A stretch of 64,000 bases of DNA. Source: Clarireedia homoeocarpa. Taxonomy: Eukaryota; Ascomycota; Leotiomycetes; Helotiales; Rutstroemiaceae. The DNA is taken from contig LNKV01000028.1 of the NCBI GenBank assembly GCA_001465935.1, positions 620,001-684,000 on the forward strand, read 5' to 3'. How positions within the stretch are numbered: the stretch's first letter is position 1; every line of letters begins with the position of its first letter. A program made the translations under genes and the position numbers. Below the pieces are notes generated by a model, which worked only from the letters and a program-made list of their open reading frames with translations, was not told the DNA's origin and did no database searches. Below are positions 54,851 through 64,000 of the stretch, in pieces.

Positions 54851-57483
54851 CTATGTGTCTCCGGGCCCTTCAAGCTTCTTCAATACCTCGCTCAAATGCT
54901 GCAAGTCTTCTTGTGCTTTAGGATCCCTCTCCAAAATGCTCCTGATTGTCTCCCACTCAACTGGCCGCATTTTATGTGCTTGTGGCATGAGAAATGAGAT
55001 AGTCGGTGCATTTGCGTATGATCCCAGGATCCTTACAGCTACTGCTTCTCCATCTGACTGCAGTCGGTCTTTTTGTCGTTGTTCTTCTTGTCGCTGGAGA
55101 CTACGTTGAAGTCCATCAGAACTAGAGACAACAGAAGTTGGGGAGTGGAAGGGACCAGGAGGAGCAATGGGAGACATGGCTGGTCCAGATCCACCCAATG
55201 ACATTTGACGCTGAGGATGCCCAGTCAAGGGACTTTGTACATCAGCTGCACCGTCAAAGGTCTGTTGCGTGCGTTGCGGCGGTTCCCAACCATTTCGGAC
55301 AACCAGGGTCACCAAGATTGAAGGCTCGGGTCGGTCTTCTGGTAACTTGTGCTCTGCAAGGTTAACAACAAAGTCGGGGATATTTCCCGGACCTGCAGGA
55401 ACTGGAACCAGATAAGTATCCCGCACGTTGCCGAGACCTTTGTTGGTGAGTACACCATAGCGCTTTTTGTCATGGAAGTAATTGTATAGAGCAAGGAAGT
55501 CGGGCGACTGGTTGGTTGCTGTGATGTTCACAATAACAACATCGGTTGGCGGACTGTATCGGAGACCACAAAGGTACTCATTCGCTCTGTCTTGATCTAT
55601 TCTACCAGCGACTTTGAGATCTTTCTGTAAAAGTTCTGACCAAGGAATCTGCATGCGGTTGCGACTCAAATCCGGTCCAGCAACTTGTTTTGCATATGCT
55701 GGAAATTTTGCTACCGAATCCATAATCACAGTACCTCTCCAAACAATATCGGGGTCAGGCTTATCCTCCACAGGTGAATAAGGAGGTGACTCTGCACCAT
55801 CGTCCTGGAGCATTTTGTCAAGTTCTGGATCCTCACCTGGTCCGTTTGCCGGCGGGACATTGGAAGGCCTTCTGAGATTTTGAGCACTTCCATGTTGCAC
55901 GCCAGTTGGCGATTGGACACTAGAAAACACCTTGTTGATGTCGAAGTTATCGGCAGAAACTTGAGTTGAGCTCTTTCTGACAGCTGGGTGCCTGGTGTCG
56001 ATGTTTAGTGGTGTTTTAGGAACAACTTGGCTGCGGATATTGTCATGTGAAGGATAGTCGTCAATGTTTTCAGGTAATTCAACCTCATTTTGAGGGGAAT
56101 TCTCGCGAGACCTCGCACCCATATCCGCATTTGGATCCAACATACTTCGGCGCCGCGATGCTGAAATTGGCATATCAGTAGGAATAGTATCGTTGTCTTC
56201 TTCGATGATCTCGTCGCCTTTGTGAGTTCTTCTTATACGGGGTCCATCATCTGTGATCATTATCGACTGTTTATCTGCACGCGCCTTCATCTCAGCTGTC
56301 TCACGCTTGAGTTCTGTGCTAGCCATGTCATCCGTGGACATAACAGCTAGAGCTTGAGGTGATAATGATTGCGTTAACAGACCATTGCAGAGTTCTTGGT
56401 TTTGCTTCAAGTTAGCGGCTATCGAGCGCAGTTGTTGGTTAGATGTAGTCTTGCTGGGATGAGTGCTATGAACAGCTGTTTGAATTTGAATAGCAAGTCG
56501 CTCTGCTTTAGCATCCACAGTATCATCGGGGCGTAAGGTATAGAGCCTATTATCGATGGATTGAGGGATACATTGAACCAAGGCCTTCTTAAGAAGCTTC
56601 GCAGCGCCTTGTCGATCGTTCTCAAGATCTACAATCTTAATGGGTAAATCCGAAGGTGGTGAAGCTCTAGGCGTGGGGCGCGCAGAGGTTTTCCGGACCT
56701 TTGGTTGAGGCTCCTGAAAGAACTTTAGTAAATCATTACATTGAACATAACTCATTCCGTACCTTTACTGGTTCATTGTCTAGGGATTCGTCCCTTGCCT
56801 TGCGTTTTTGATTTACACTCTTAGGTGTAGAGTCTTTCTTCTCCTTCTTCTGCACATCTCCAGCTGGCGAGCTGACTTTTCCATTCGCTGGAGTTACCTC
56901 TCGCTTCTGATCACTTCGTCTCTTTTTTCCCTTTTTGACCTTCTTTCTGGCAGCTTCTTCGGCATCTTTCTTCTCTTGTTCAGCCTTTTCCTCCTCATAT
57001 CTCTGCTGTCTAGCAATCCACGGTTTCTCACCTCGAGCAATTCCTTCTAAGAGCTCTTTATGGGCACCCGGAGCGCATTGCTCGCACAGATATTTGTCCG
57101 GCGTGTCCTCCTCAAATGGACTTATTCCTACACAGACGTTGTGCTGCCAAACCGCGCAATTGTCGCATGCAATCCAAGCATCGCCCTTGTCGTCCGTGGG
57201 ATCAGTGACTCCACAGACGCAACGTATAACTTCGACTTCTTCTTCTTCTTGTACTGCGGTGGCCTTTTTTGAGCCTTTCTTGGTCCCCTTTTTCTTTGGT
57301 TCCGCTAGTTGATCGATCTCGTGTGCTTTCGGATGTTGGCCCTTCGTGGCTCGCGATGACTTCCTAACATCTATGAGGTTGTTGTTAGCTTCTTTGTATA
57401 ACATTACAGATATGTAGACAAATAGCAAATCGTGGTACGGTTGGGTTATCGGCGGGGTGTTTTTGCAATTGCTTACCAGACAT
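54851..57483 (-). CDS. bye1: BYE1-type transcription factor (PHD, TFIIS-like and SPOC domains)
   Basis: An 825-aa nuclear protein predicted to bind RNA polymerase II and histone H3K4me3 during early elongation. Three exons on the minus strand, 57483-57477, 57370-56763 and 56713-54851, join in frame. The first exon is only 7 nt (ATGTCTG). The PHD finger at about residues 50-100 has the full C4HC3 set (CVC...CDNC...H-x2-C...CEQC). A Lys/Glu-rich coiled segment follows. A TFIIS-central-like domain lies near residues 240-330 (RQGAAKLLKKAL). The SPOC domain lies near 535-690 (DIVWRGTVIMDSVAKFPAYA, IPWSELLQKDLKVAGRI). A proline-rich C-terminus with a helical tail completes it. Domain order matches yeast Bye1 and its PHF3/DIDO relatives. 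It is divergent from the ZNF830-like gene. Confidence 0.87.
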
Positions 57484-58374
57484 ATTGAACAGGTATATTC
57501 AAGGGCACGACAGCTTCAAGCTCGTGACGATGCGCAGGTTTACGAGATATATAGTTTGGCCGAATGGTGATATCAAAGTACGCGTTGATCAATTGATTTC
57601 ACGCGATCACTGCTCTACTAACAAGCTATGGGTGTTTTGCAAGATAAAAAGGAAATTTTGAAGCTATTCAGACAGCTGTAGTAAGCTTCCTTCTTGGTGA
57701 TTCCAGCAGTCCAAGCATCAAGATGAAAGTTGCGACAAAGTACCAGTTGTTGAAGCTCCAAAATGAGCGCGCGGAACGTATCTCGTGTCAATGGTGCGCG
57801 CGCAAGGGCGAAGGACCTTTTTTTCGCTCCAGGTGTGGATGACGAAAACGCGACAAGAGGGGTTACCAGAAGTGATTGCGATGTAGTCGCAAGAAAGTAT
57901 TAATATTGCGCCGGCGACCCTTGTCTTTGCTGGCGATGAGGTCGATGAGGAGGTGGTAATTGAGTTGTTTTTGTGGGAGTTTCGAGACAGCAAGAGAAGG
58001 AGGCAATTATGACTTGATAATCAATCTTGGAGCACAATTTTCGGCTGCTGCCACATCTTGGCAGGATTGTAAGCTAGAAATTCCAAATGCGGGGATGAGT
58101 CATGTGACTATCGGACTTTCGTGCAAGTTCATCCGACAAGCTAACTGTAAGAAGCAAGGCTGCATATCAGCTCCTTGGCAGGATAAGAGAGCTCGCATTC
58201 GACCTTCGAATTTATCGTTAGGGAGCTTCATCTAATATTGTATACATCCGCGAATAGCTTCAATTTCTCGAAGCACTTTTAACACATTCAACTGCCTTAT
58301 TTTTCGAAACTCTCTGCAGCTTGGTCGCTTACACACGGACTGATCGCGCGCCTACAACAAACCCCTCAATCACC
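57484..58374. other. Divergent promoter region
   Basis: This 891-bp region separates the BYE1-like and ZNF830-like genes. It has no supported gene; the frame at 57718-57993 (minus strand) shows no motif. It should hold promoters for both neighbours. Confidence 0.45.
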
Positions 58375-59247
58375 ATGGCGGATGTACGCTCTCTTCTCAA
58401 AAATGAAAGGGCAGCTCGTCGCATACAGCATAAATATGCCGGTTATTCAACTGCAGGTTCACTGCTGTGTCTTGTCTGCCACTTACAATTAAAGAGTGAG
58501 TCTCTGTGGGAGGGACATCTGCGATCACCGGGTCATATTATTCGAGTTTCGAAACAACCACCAAGCGAAGAAAATACTCCAGCATCTGCAAATGGCAAAG
58601 AGGGCAACAACAAAAAGAGGAAAGCTAGTGATGAGGAGGATGAAGACAATGATGCACTACGGAAGCGAACCAAAGCCTCGAATTTAAGTGCAGAAGCCGT
58701 GGTCAATGAAGCACAAGGAAACAGATCCGAATCACCTACCAAATCCGCGGTACCTCATGACATGCAGATCCCCTCTCGTCCCGCGACACCAATGAAAACA
58801 ATGAAAGAACCACCCAAGCAGCCTGTGGTAGATGAAGATGAATGGGCCGCATTTGAAGCTGATGTTGCAGCAGTCGAAGTCCCCGTTGAAACTGAAGCTG
58901 TTATTTCTGCACCTGCTATGACGGCGGCAGAAGTGGAGGCCAGATCTGCGGAGGAAGAAAACGCGAGGAGGAAGGAAAAGCTCGAGGCGGAACTGGAAGG
59001 AGAGAAGGAAGACGCGCAAAGGAAACTACAAGACGAATTCGAGGAAATGGAAAGCTTAGAAGAAAGGGTGAAACGGTTGCGAGAGAAAAGAGAAGCGCTC
59101 AGGCTGAGGGAAGGCAGAGGGGTCGATGTATCAAATGCAGATCCAGCGGCCGAAACAACCACCGTGGATATGCAGGATGAAGACGGCGATGAGGATGATG
59201 ACGAGGATGATGACGAGGATGAATGGGATGGTTTCAGGTTAAAATGA
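58375..59247 (+). CDS. ZNF830/CCDC16-like zinc-finger protein, probable splicing factor
   Basis: A 290-aa single-exon nuclear protein. The N-terminus reads VRSLLKNERAARRIQHKYAGY, followed by a U1-type C2H2 finger, C-x2-C-x12-H-x5-H (CLVCHLQL...GHLRSPGH). This pairing is characteristic of ZNF830 homologs. The conserved DEDEWAAFEADVAAVE block comes mid-protein. A long charged coiled coil, about residues 190-250 (EEVKRLREKREALR-type), leads to an acidic tail ending DEDEWDGFRLK, a typical family end. In animals the protein associates with spliceosomal and DNA-repair complexes (family knowledge). I start at 58375, which gives MADVRSLL; upstream in-frame codons look like leader. Confidence 0.82.
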   Translation: MADVRSLLKNERAARRIQHKYAGYSTAGSLLCLVCHLQLKSESLWEGHLRSPGHIIRVSKQPPSEENTPASANGKEGNNKKRKASDEEDEDNDALRKRTKASNLSAEAVVNEAQGNRSESPTKSAVPHDMQIPSRPATPMKTMKEPPKQPVVDEDEWAAFEADVAAVEVPVETEAVISAPAMTAAEVEARSAEEENARRKEKLEAELEGEKEDAQRKLQDEFEEMESLEERVKRLREKREALRLREGRGVDVSNADPAAETTTVDMQDEDGDEDDDEDDDEDEWDGFRLK

Positions 59248-59689
59248 TCTTAAGGGTTGATGCCCAAACCGCGATACGGTCACATATGTTTGATAATGTT
59301 TATAATACCCAGATACGACACAAGAGTCGCTGTACCAACAAGAGGGCAAGCATCTCCATACTTGATGCACCAGTGTTAGACACTACATATCCAAGGATAG
59401 CAACATCACCTATTCTATTATTGACGCTAAACATAGCAAGCGCTAATGGAAAATCCATTCAAGATATGCGGGTATGGGCCATGAAATACAACTTCCCATC
59501 ATTCGAGCCCCATCATGGGTCAGTTCCAACTGGTCTGTATACTATCCCTTAATCCTTTCACATATTTCAACTACAGTCGCTTTTATGTTAGAATCCCCTG
59601 GTTAAGCCATCGCACCACTTCATGCTTGCGTCTCATTGACGGGAGTGGACTGCACCAGTCCTGCCAGACAGCGAGATCAGCAAACTATC
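59248..59689. other. Intergenic spacer
   Basis: This 442-bp region holds the 3' flank of the ZNF830-like gene and the 3' end of a decayed UstYa-family gene. I see nothing else. Confidence 0.4.
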
Positions 59690-60342
59690 AACAGATGTCG
59701 TCACCCAATGCTCCATGCCTACATTCGCTATCAACTTTGCTGGCTCCATGGTAGGAAACAAAGCTTAACTCACCCAAAACTGGATGTTCCAAATACGGAC
59801 CATTCTCCAAACTTGGATATCGATGTTTGGCCCATTCAAAGATCGGCTCCCATTTCCTGCACTCTCGTTCTATCACTGGTTTCATTACTGGTAGGGAACT
59901 AAATGGTCCCATTCAAATGTGTGAATGCTAATGTCGGAGTGACATTGTAGAATTTGTCGGATGTGGTCTACGCAGTGGTCTGGGAACAGAGGGATTAGTT
60001 TCTTGAATGAAAGGAACATAGGGGAGGGAACGGGGAGAGCGGACAAAGATGTTCGTTGTGATGTTTCGCGACTTCCATCGCATAGTATGAATCATAAACG
60101 GTCTGACTGACATAGTTCTAAGGATATGGTTTCAGTACATTCCGCGATCCGTATCAGTGTTCCTGGTGCGGTATCAAACGTATTTTACTTACTAGGCCTA
60201 GATGAATTAGTATGATGCATCAGAACCAAGTATCAGCTTACAATAGAGCGAAGGACCTTGTTTGAACGGCGTCAATATTGAACCGTCAAATTTCTGCACT
60301 TCATACAATACTGCTGAACGTGCTGGAGCTGTGCAGTCTGGT
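59690..60342 (-). pseudogene. Decayed UstYa-family (DUF3328) gene
   Basis: On the minus strand, family fragments appear in the right order but in different frames. Near 60330-60245 is APARSAVLYEVQKFDG (the post-membrane entry motif). Near 59970-59890 is DHCVDHIRQILQCHSDI (the second HxxHC motif). Near 59875-59770 is ECRKWEPIFEWAKHR, the C-terminal block. The first HxxHC motif is not recognisable, the expected N-terminal membrane segment is missing, and two stops plus frame changes lie between the last two blocks. It reads as the oldest and most damaged member of the array, and is the only decayed one in minus orientation. Confidence 0.65.
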
Positions 60343-61123
60343 CAGTACATGGGGAGACTTCGCGGTGGGGTCTGCGTGCAGTATATCAGTCCAGTTTCTA
60401 CATCATTCTGAAGATTTGGGATCATGGCGATTATAAATGCTAGGAGGTAGGTTATCAAAAGACAACTGTGAGTTATCAATCATCGGTTCCGTGGTTCGAC
60501 TGCATTTTCGGATGGTAGAGCATTGTATGTTTGAACTTTCCAAACTTGGAAGAAATCTTCCAGCACCGACATGTTTGAAGATCTTAGGAACTTCGAGTTT
60601 GGAACAGTTCCATACTGTGAGTGCAGATGTATATGCACATCACTCAACTAAAAGATAAATCATCAGTATTCAGATTTGTACTACGGCAGTCTCATTACAA
60701 GCCTTTCAAGGAAATCCTCAATCAGAAGCCCCTGTGTTTTCGCGACTTTTCTAGATGGCGGCACCAGCTGAGTTTCATGCGGTACGATGTAGCAGCAAGG
60801 CCTGGCTCGCCGTTGTGCTCTAGTCCTGAACTTCACACGAATATGCAGTGATCAACATAAGTTTATCGTTTGTTTGCTTGGCGAGCTGAAACGGTTTATA
60901 CACACGTGAACCATTTCGCATTCGAAGTGCTGCTGTATTCAACGGCCGAACGCATCACAATCTCCTCGGAATTTATGCGGCTGGCATAGCAAACATGCCG
61001 TCAACATGCGTTATGTCACCCATTCAAGGATGGGGACTATAGACTTGGGGATGTAGGAACAGTCTGGAAATGTAGCATACTTTACGTGGCTTTGGTGATT
61101 GAAAGGAGATCAGGTTATCATGG
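60343..61123. other. Spacer within the UstYa array
   Basis: This 781-bp region lies between the decayed minus-strand member and the next plus-strand member and probably holds divergent promoters. Short frames at 60437-60851 have no family motif and no repeated KR-flanked core such as a RiPP precursor would show. Confidence 0.45.
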
Positions 61124-61921
61124 ATGAGATCGGTAAGAAAGCCGGCAAAGACCACGTTGTTCGAATATCTGAAGGACTTTCTCAGAAGTGCAGTCCCGAA
61201 GATGGATTTAGCTTCTCTTTTGTTTCATTTCTTTTGCGCTGTCCTTTTCGCTGCCGCATGGAAAGTGCTTCCGTATTTCTTCGGAAGGCCACGCCCCTAT
61301 GGAGTCAACCTGGTATCCTGTAAGGCACCAAATCGCCATTCATGTTAACAGTATTAATGCCTAAATAGCACCGGCACGGGAAGCAATTACTCACGAATTG
61401 GTTTTGTTCATGAATGACTTAGACGATTGGAATGTCTACAAAGGAGAACCTACCCAGAACTTGATGAACCTCCTCATTAACCTGGACGTCTTTCATAACC
61501 TCCATTGTCTTAACACCATTCGACAATACATTTTCCGGTCTTATTATTCAGAAATTCCTCACAATCTCGAACACATCAACCATTGCGTTGACTCTATACG
61601 CCAAGCTTTACAATGCCATGCTGATATTTCGATTGGAACGTATAATGAGAAGGAGAATCACCCTATTCCTTGGCCAAATTTTACGTAGGATCGTCCATGA
61701 ATGCAGGAACTGGGATGCGGTGCTGGAGTGGGCGAGGAAGAATGATGCTGGGGTGTTGAAGGGGAGGCTGGTGCATCCCATTTTTGGTAAGTGGTTTGTT
61801 AGTAATTGATGGCACATTCAAGAGACACATCGATCGTAACAGAAATCTTCAAGGCGAGACTGTAATCATCGAGAAGGCAGTGCAGGCCCAAATAGATGCG
61901 GCCTCTGGTGAGTGGAGTTAA
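61124..61921 (+). CDS. UstYa-family (DUF3328) protein, ambiguous integrity
   Basis: UstYa-family proteins are small membrane-anchored proteins with two HxxHC motifs, needed for oxidative cyclisation of ribosomal peptides such as ustiloxins. My model has exons 61124-61319, 61369-61639, 61689-61786 and 61854-61921, giving 210 aa. A membrane segment lies near residues 30-50 (LLFHFFCAVLFAAAWKV). SPAREAI, FHNLHCLNTIRQ, HINHCVDSIRQALQCHADI and HECRNWDAVLEWA follow in the canonical order. The third junction is doubtful: the 49-nt segment 61640-61688 can be spliced (GTATAA...CGTAG), yet it encodes plausible family sequence (PIPWPNF). Without splicing the frame breaks near 61688. So it is either a true intron or a one-base frameshift. 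The start is also uncertain (an overlapping ATG lies at 61120). Confidence 0.65.
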
Positions 61922-62340
61922 TCACTCATGCACATTTATGCAAATTCAATTCTTCAAGGCTGTGTTCGGCCATACATTTTGGCATTGTGGTACGGGTGTC
62001 AGGAGTTGCAAGAACCCGAAGGTGCAGTCGAAGCACTGAACTAGTGGAATTTGGCTTCCAGCGACAGAAATAACCAACACGATGTATCGGTTGTCAGATA
62101 CATATCGTAGTACGATGGGGCTTCAAAGATGTGGAAACTTTATTCGGCATTGCTTTATCGAAAACTCTTCATGCAGTGCTACATTCGAGCATAGCTGCGC
62201 TTCACATCAGCAACAAGATACAGAGTGGAACGATCTTGCCACTTTCTCGACGACCAACTACCAGAATCCACACAATTCAGACTCGCCTGAAGTCTCTTTT
62301 CAGTCATTCAATTTTGAATGTTGCGAGGTTTCAGCACGAG
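61922..62340. other. Spacer within the UstYa array
   Basis: This 419-bp spacer separates two plus-strand UstYa-family genes. Frames here lack motifs and I see no precursor-peptide gene. Confidence 0.4.
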
Positions 62341-63287
62341 ATGCCTCAAGTCTACAGTGATGATAATGACAGCGGTGCTTCCTTTCTCTACCGCGCACTT
62401 TCTGATTCAGAAGCAGAACTTAAACACCGTAAGAAGATTACGATCCAAAATAGTTCTGCTTTTGTAGCCTTTCTTCATGCTTCCATGCTCAAATTATTCA
62501 CAGTAGCATTTGGCGGTATTTTCGTGGTTACTTTGATTCTTGCTGGTATCTGGTCTACTTCACGGTTCAACTCTCGAGTGATGTTCAGTCCAGAAAGTAA
62601 GAGAAGACTACTTCCTTATGTATGAAATATATTTTTTAATTCGTGAAAAGTCGGTAGAGTCCCGGTAGTGTTCGAAGAAGTGGAAATATTCGCAGCGGCG
62701 GTGTCTCCAGAAAGCGACGCTGCTTGGAACAGTTTAATGCCTGGTTGGTCTGTCTCTCAACGACGGTTTAATTGCTGCTTACATGATTTCTGAATAGCTG
62801 GTCGAGGATTCGTATTCGTTGAAGAGCCAAAGAAATATGGTTTACGAGAAGGTCTACCAACCAAAAATGCGCCAGATCGGTACGCAGTGTCTGTATTTCA
62901 TCAACTACATTGCTTGGTAGGTCATCAAAGAGCCCTCTCCAATCCAGCGAATTCTGAAATTTCTGCTTTCTGCAGGGCATGATCCGGGAAAGCTACTACG
63001 CCAGCCTTCAAGGTAGACGGCCACACATACACGGAGACGAAGCTCTCTCGGATGAGAACTTAGAGAAATCACAAGTGGAACATACAGGCCATTGCTTTGA
63101 TTACATTCGACAGGCTCTTATATGCGCTGCTGATATGACGTTGGAATGGGCGGCGGACGTGCCTCCTGGCCATGTGCCGTTTACAGTTGATGGATGGGGA
63201 ATCACTCATCAATGTAGAAATTGGAATGAAGTAATTAGATGGGTGTTGGAACATAAAGGATCTTCTAATTATTCCGGGATTGCTTGA
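62341..63287 (+). CDS. UstYa-family (DUF3328) protein, intact
   Basis: A 256-aa membrane-anchored protein in four exons: 62341-62596, 62660-62743, 62798-62916 and 62976-63287, all GT-AG and in frame. The cytosolic N-terminus (PQVYSDDNDSG) precedes one membrane segment near residues 50-70 (LFTVAFGGIFVVTLILAGI). The lumenal part holds the two family motifs, VFHQLHCLGMIRESYY (HQLHC) and HTGHCFDYIRQAL (second HxxHC), then the CxADMT block and HQCRNWNEVIRWV at the end. The motif set is complete and the length is normal for the family, so the protein could be active. It is the best-preserved member here. Acceptor choice at 62659 rather than 62657 avoids an immediate stop. Confidence 0.85.
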
Positions 63288-63455
63288 AAAAGTTCTACTT
63301 ATGGATTCAAGAGTTCGGCTGTAGTTATTCCAACATATTTTCAGAGTTCTATGTACTTGGTTAACATGAATCTGCAAATGGACCCAGCGTTTTTTCGTTA
63401 TACCATAACGGGACCCCTTTTGCCTTTTAAATCGAACGTATCAACGACCATGAGT

Positions 63456-64000
63456 CTAATCTTCTAACATTTCCTCAACCTCATATGAATCAACTGATAA
63501 CTTCCATAAGAGCCGAGGGTCTCTGCACTTCCTTTCAATCATTCCATCCACATTTTCCTTCCCATGTGAATTCTTCTTCGGTGGCTCCATCGTGCCATCG
63601 GCTGCATAGAGTATAGTCTAGGTGAATCAAGAAATTAGGAAAATATCCACAACTCGTCACTGCCAGCTCATAAGATACTACACCATACACTAAACCAGGC
63701 GCAACATACCTGTCTCAAATAATCAAAGCAGTGTAACCAATGCACCGGATCTCCATGTCCACCATGATAATAACTATGATCACTCGCCATCTTTTCCTCC
63801 CCATTTGACCTCTCAATCTCATCATAAAGTCCCTGAATAGCTGAGCGTATCATGATCAGACAGTGTAATGAGTGGTACATAGACAGTCCGTATTCATGCT
63901 GTGTACCATTTTCGACATATCTTAGGACGAATCCACCGTTTGATGGAAGAGTTGAGTCCCAGAGTGCGTCGTACGAGTGGCTCAGATTTTGATAGTCGGC
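63456..64000 (-). CDS. UstYa-family (DUF3328) protein, partial (cut by window end)
   Basis: The minus strand reads in frame from the window edge. Exon 64000-63710 encodes DALWDSTLPSNGGFVLRYVE, MYHSLHCLIMIR (HSLHC motif) and WLHCFDYLRQ (second motif, here HWLHC). A 92-nt intron follows (63709-63618, GTATGT...CTAG). The last exon, 63617-63456, encodes TILYAADGTMEPPK and a C-terminus ending EVEEMLED. Both HxxHC motifs are present. The N-terminus and membrane anchor lie outside the window. It is convergent with the intact member at 62341-63287. The CRDP block near the end is shorter than in its neighbours. Confidence 0.82.

Noticed and set aside
60437..60851. Short frames between UstYa units as possible RiPP precursor
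   Set aside because: No signal peptide and no repeated Lys-Arg-bounded core.

Overview
The window is nuclear DNA of a filamentous ascomycete. The evidence is short GT-AG introns (about 45-100 nt), two Zn2Cys6 regulators, CFEM-like and GPI-anchored wall proteins, UstYa-family proteins and a eukaryotic tRNA. Gene content and protein style suggest Leotiomycetes/Helotiales; that placement is inference from memory of such proteins, not a search. No bacterial, viral or intact transposon gene was recognised.

Left part (1-22.4 kb) is ordinary gene-dense sequence. In order: a RIC8-type G-alpha exchange factor; an 11-exon acetamidase-like amidase; a repeat-rich GPI-type surface protein; a VIT+VWA protein; Mediator subunit 8; an F-box-like DUF protein; the dolichol-mannose utilisation protein MPU1/MPDU1; a Zn2Cys6 transcription factor; a tRNA-Gln(UUG) with an unusual 3' trailer; a small two-exon hypothetical gene; and a large Ser/Thr-rich, GPI-anchored, CFEM-like wall protein.

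Middle (22.4-35.6 kb) is about 13 kb in which I can support no gene. It holds only short unconvincing frames and one short stretch resembling a dihydrouridine-synthase motif.

Right-centre (35.6-50.2 kb) starts with a very large (about 2,060 aa) C2H2/coiled-coil protein of unknown role. Next is a small redox group: an NADPH-dependent FMN reductase, then a Zn2Cys6 regulator divergent from a TetX-like FAD monooxygenase. Their shared promoter carries two copies of an 8-bp CGG palindrome. A decayed gene of a fungal family often labelled 'GGPP synthetase' and an uncharacterised 502-aa protein follow.

Right part (51-59.2 kb) is housekeeping again: a DUF2985 membrane protein, an RGG-rich protein, a BYE1-type PHD/SPOC transcription factor and a ZNF830-like splicing protein, the last two divergent.

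The right edge (59.7-64 kb) is the most notable region: four UstYa-family (DUF3328) genes within 4.3 kb, one clearly decayed, one ambiguous, one intact and one cut by the window end. UstYa proteins act in fungal ribosomal-peptide (dikaritin/ustiloxin-type) cyclisation, so the window probably ends inside, or at the border of, such a cluster. No precursor-peptide gene is visible in the window.

Gene models with introns were built by hand from splice signals and reading-frame continuity. Functional calls rest on recognised motifs, not database searches.
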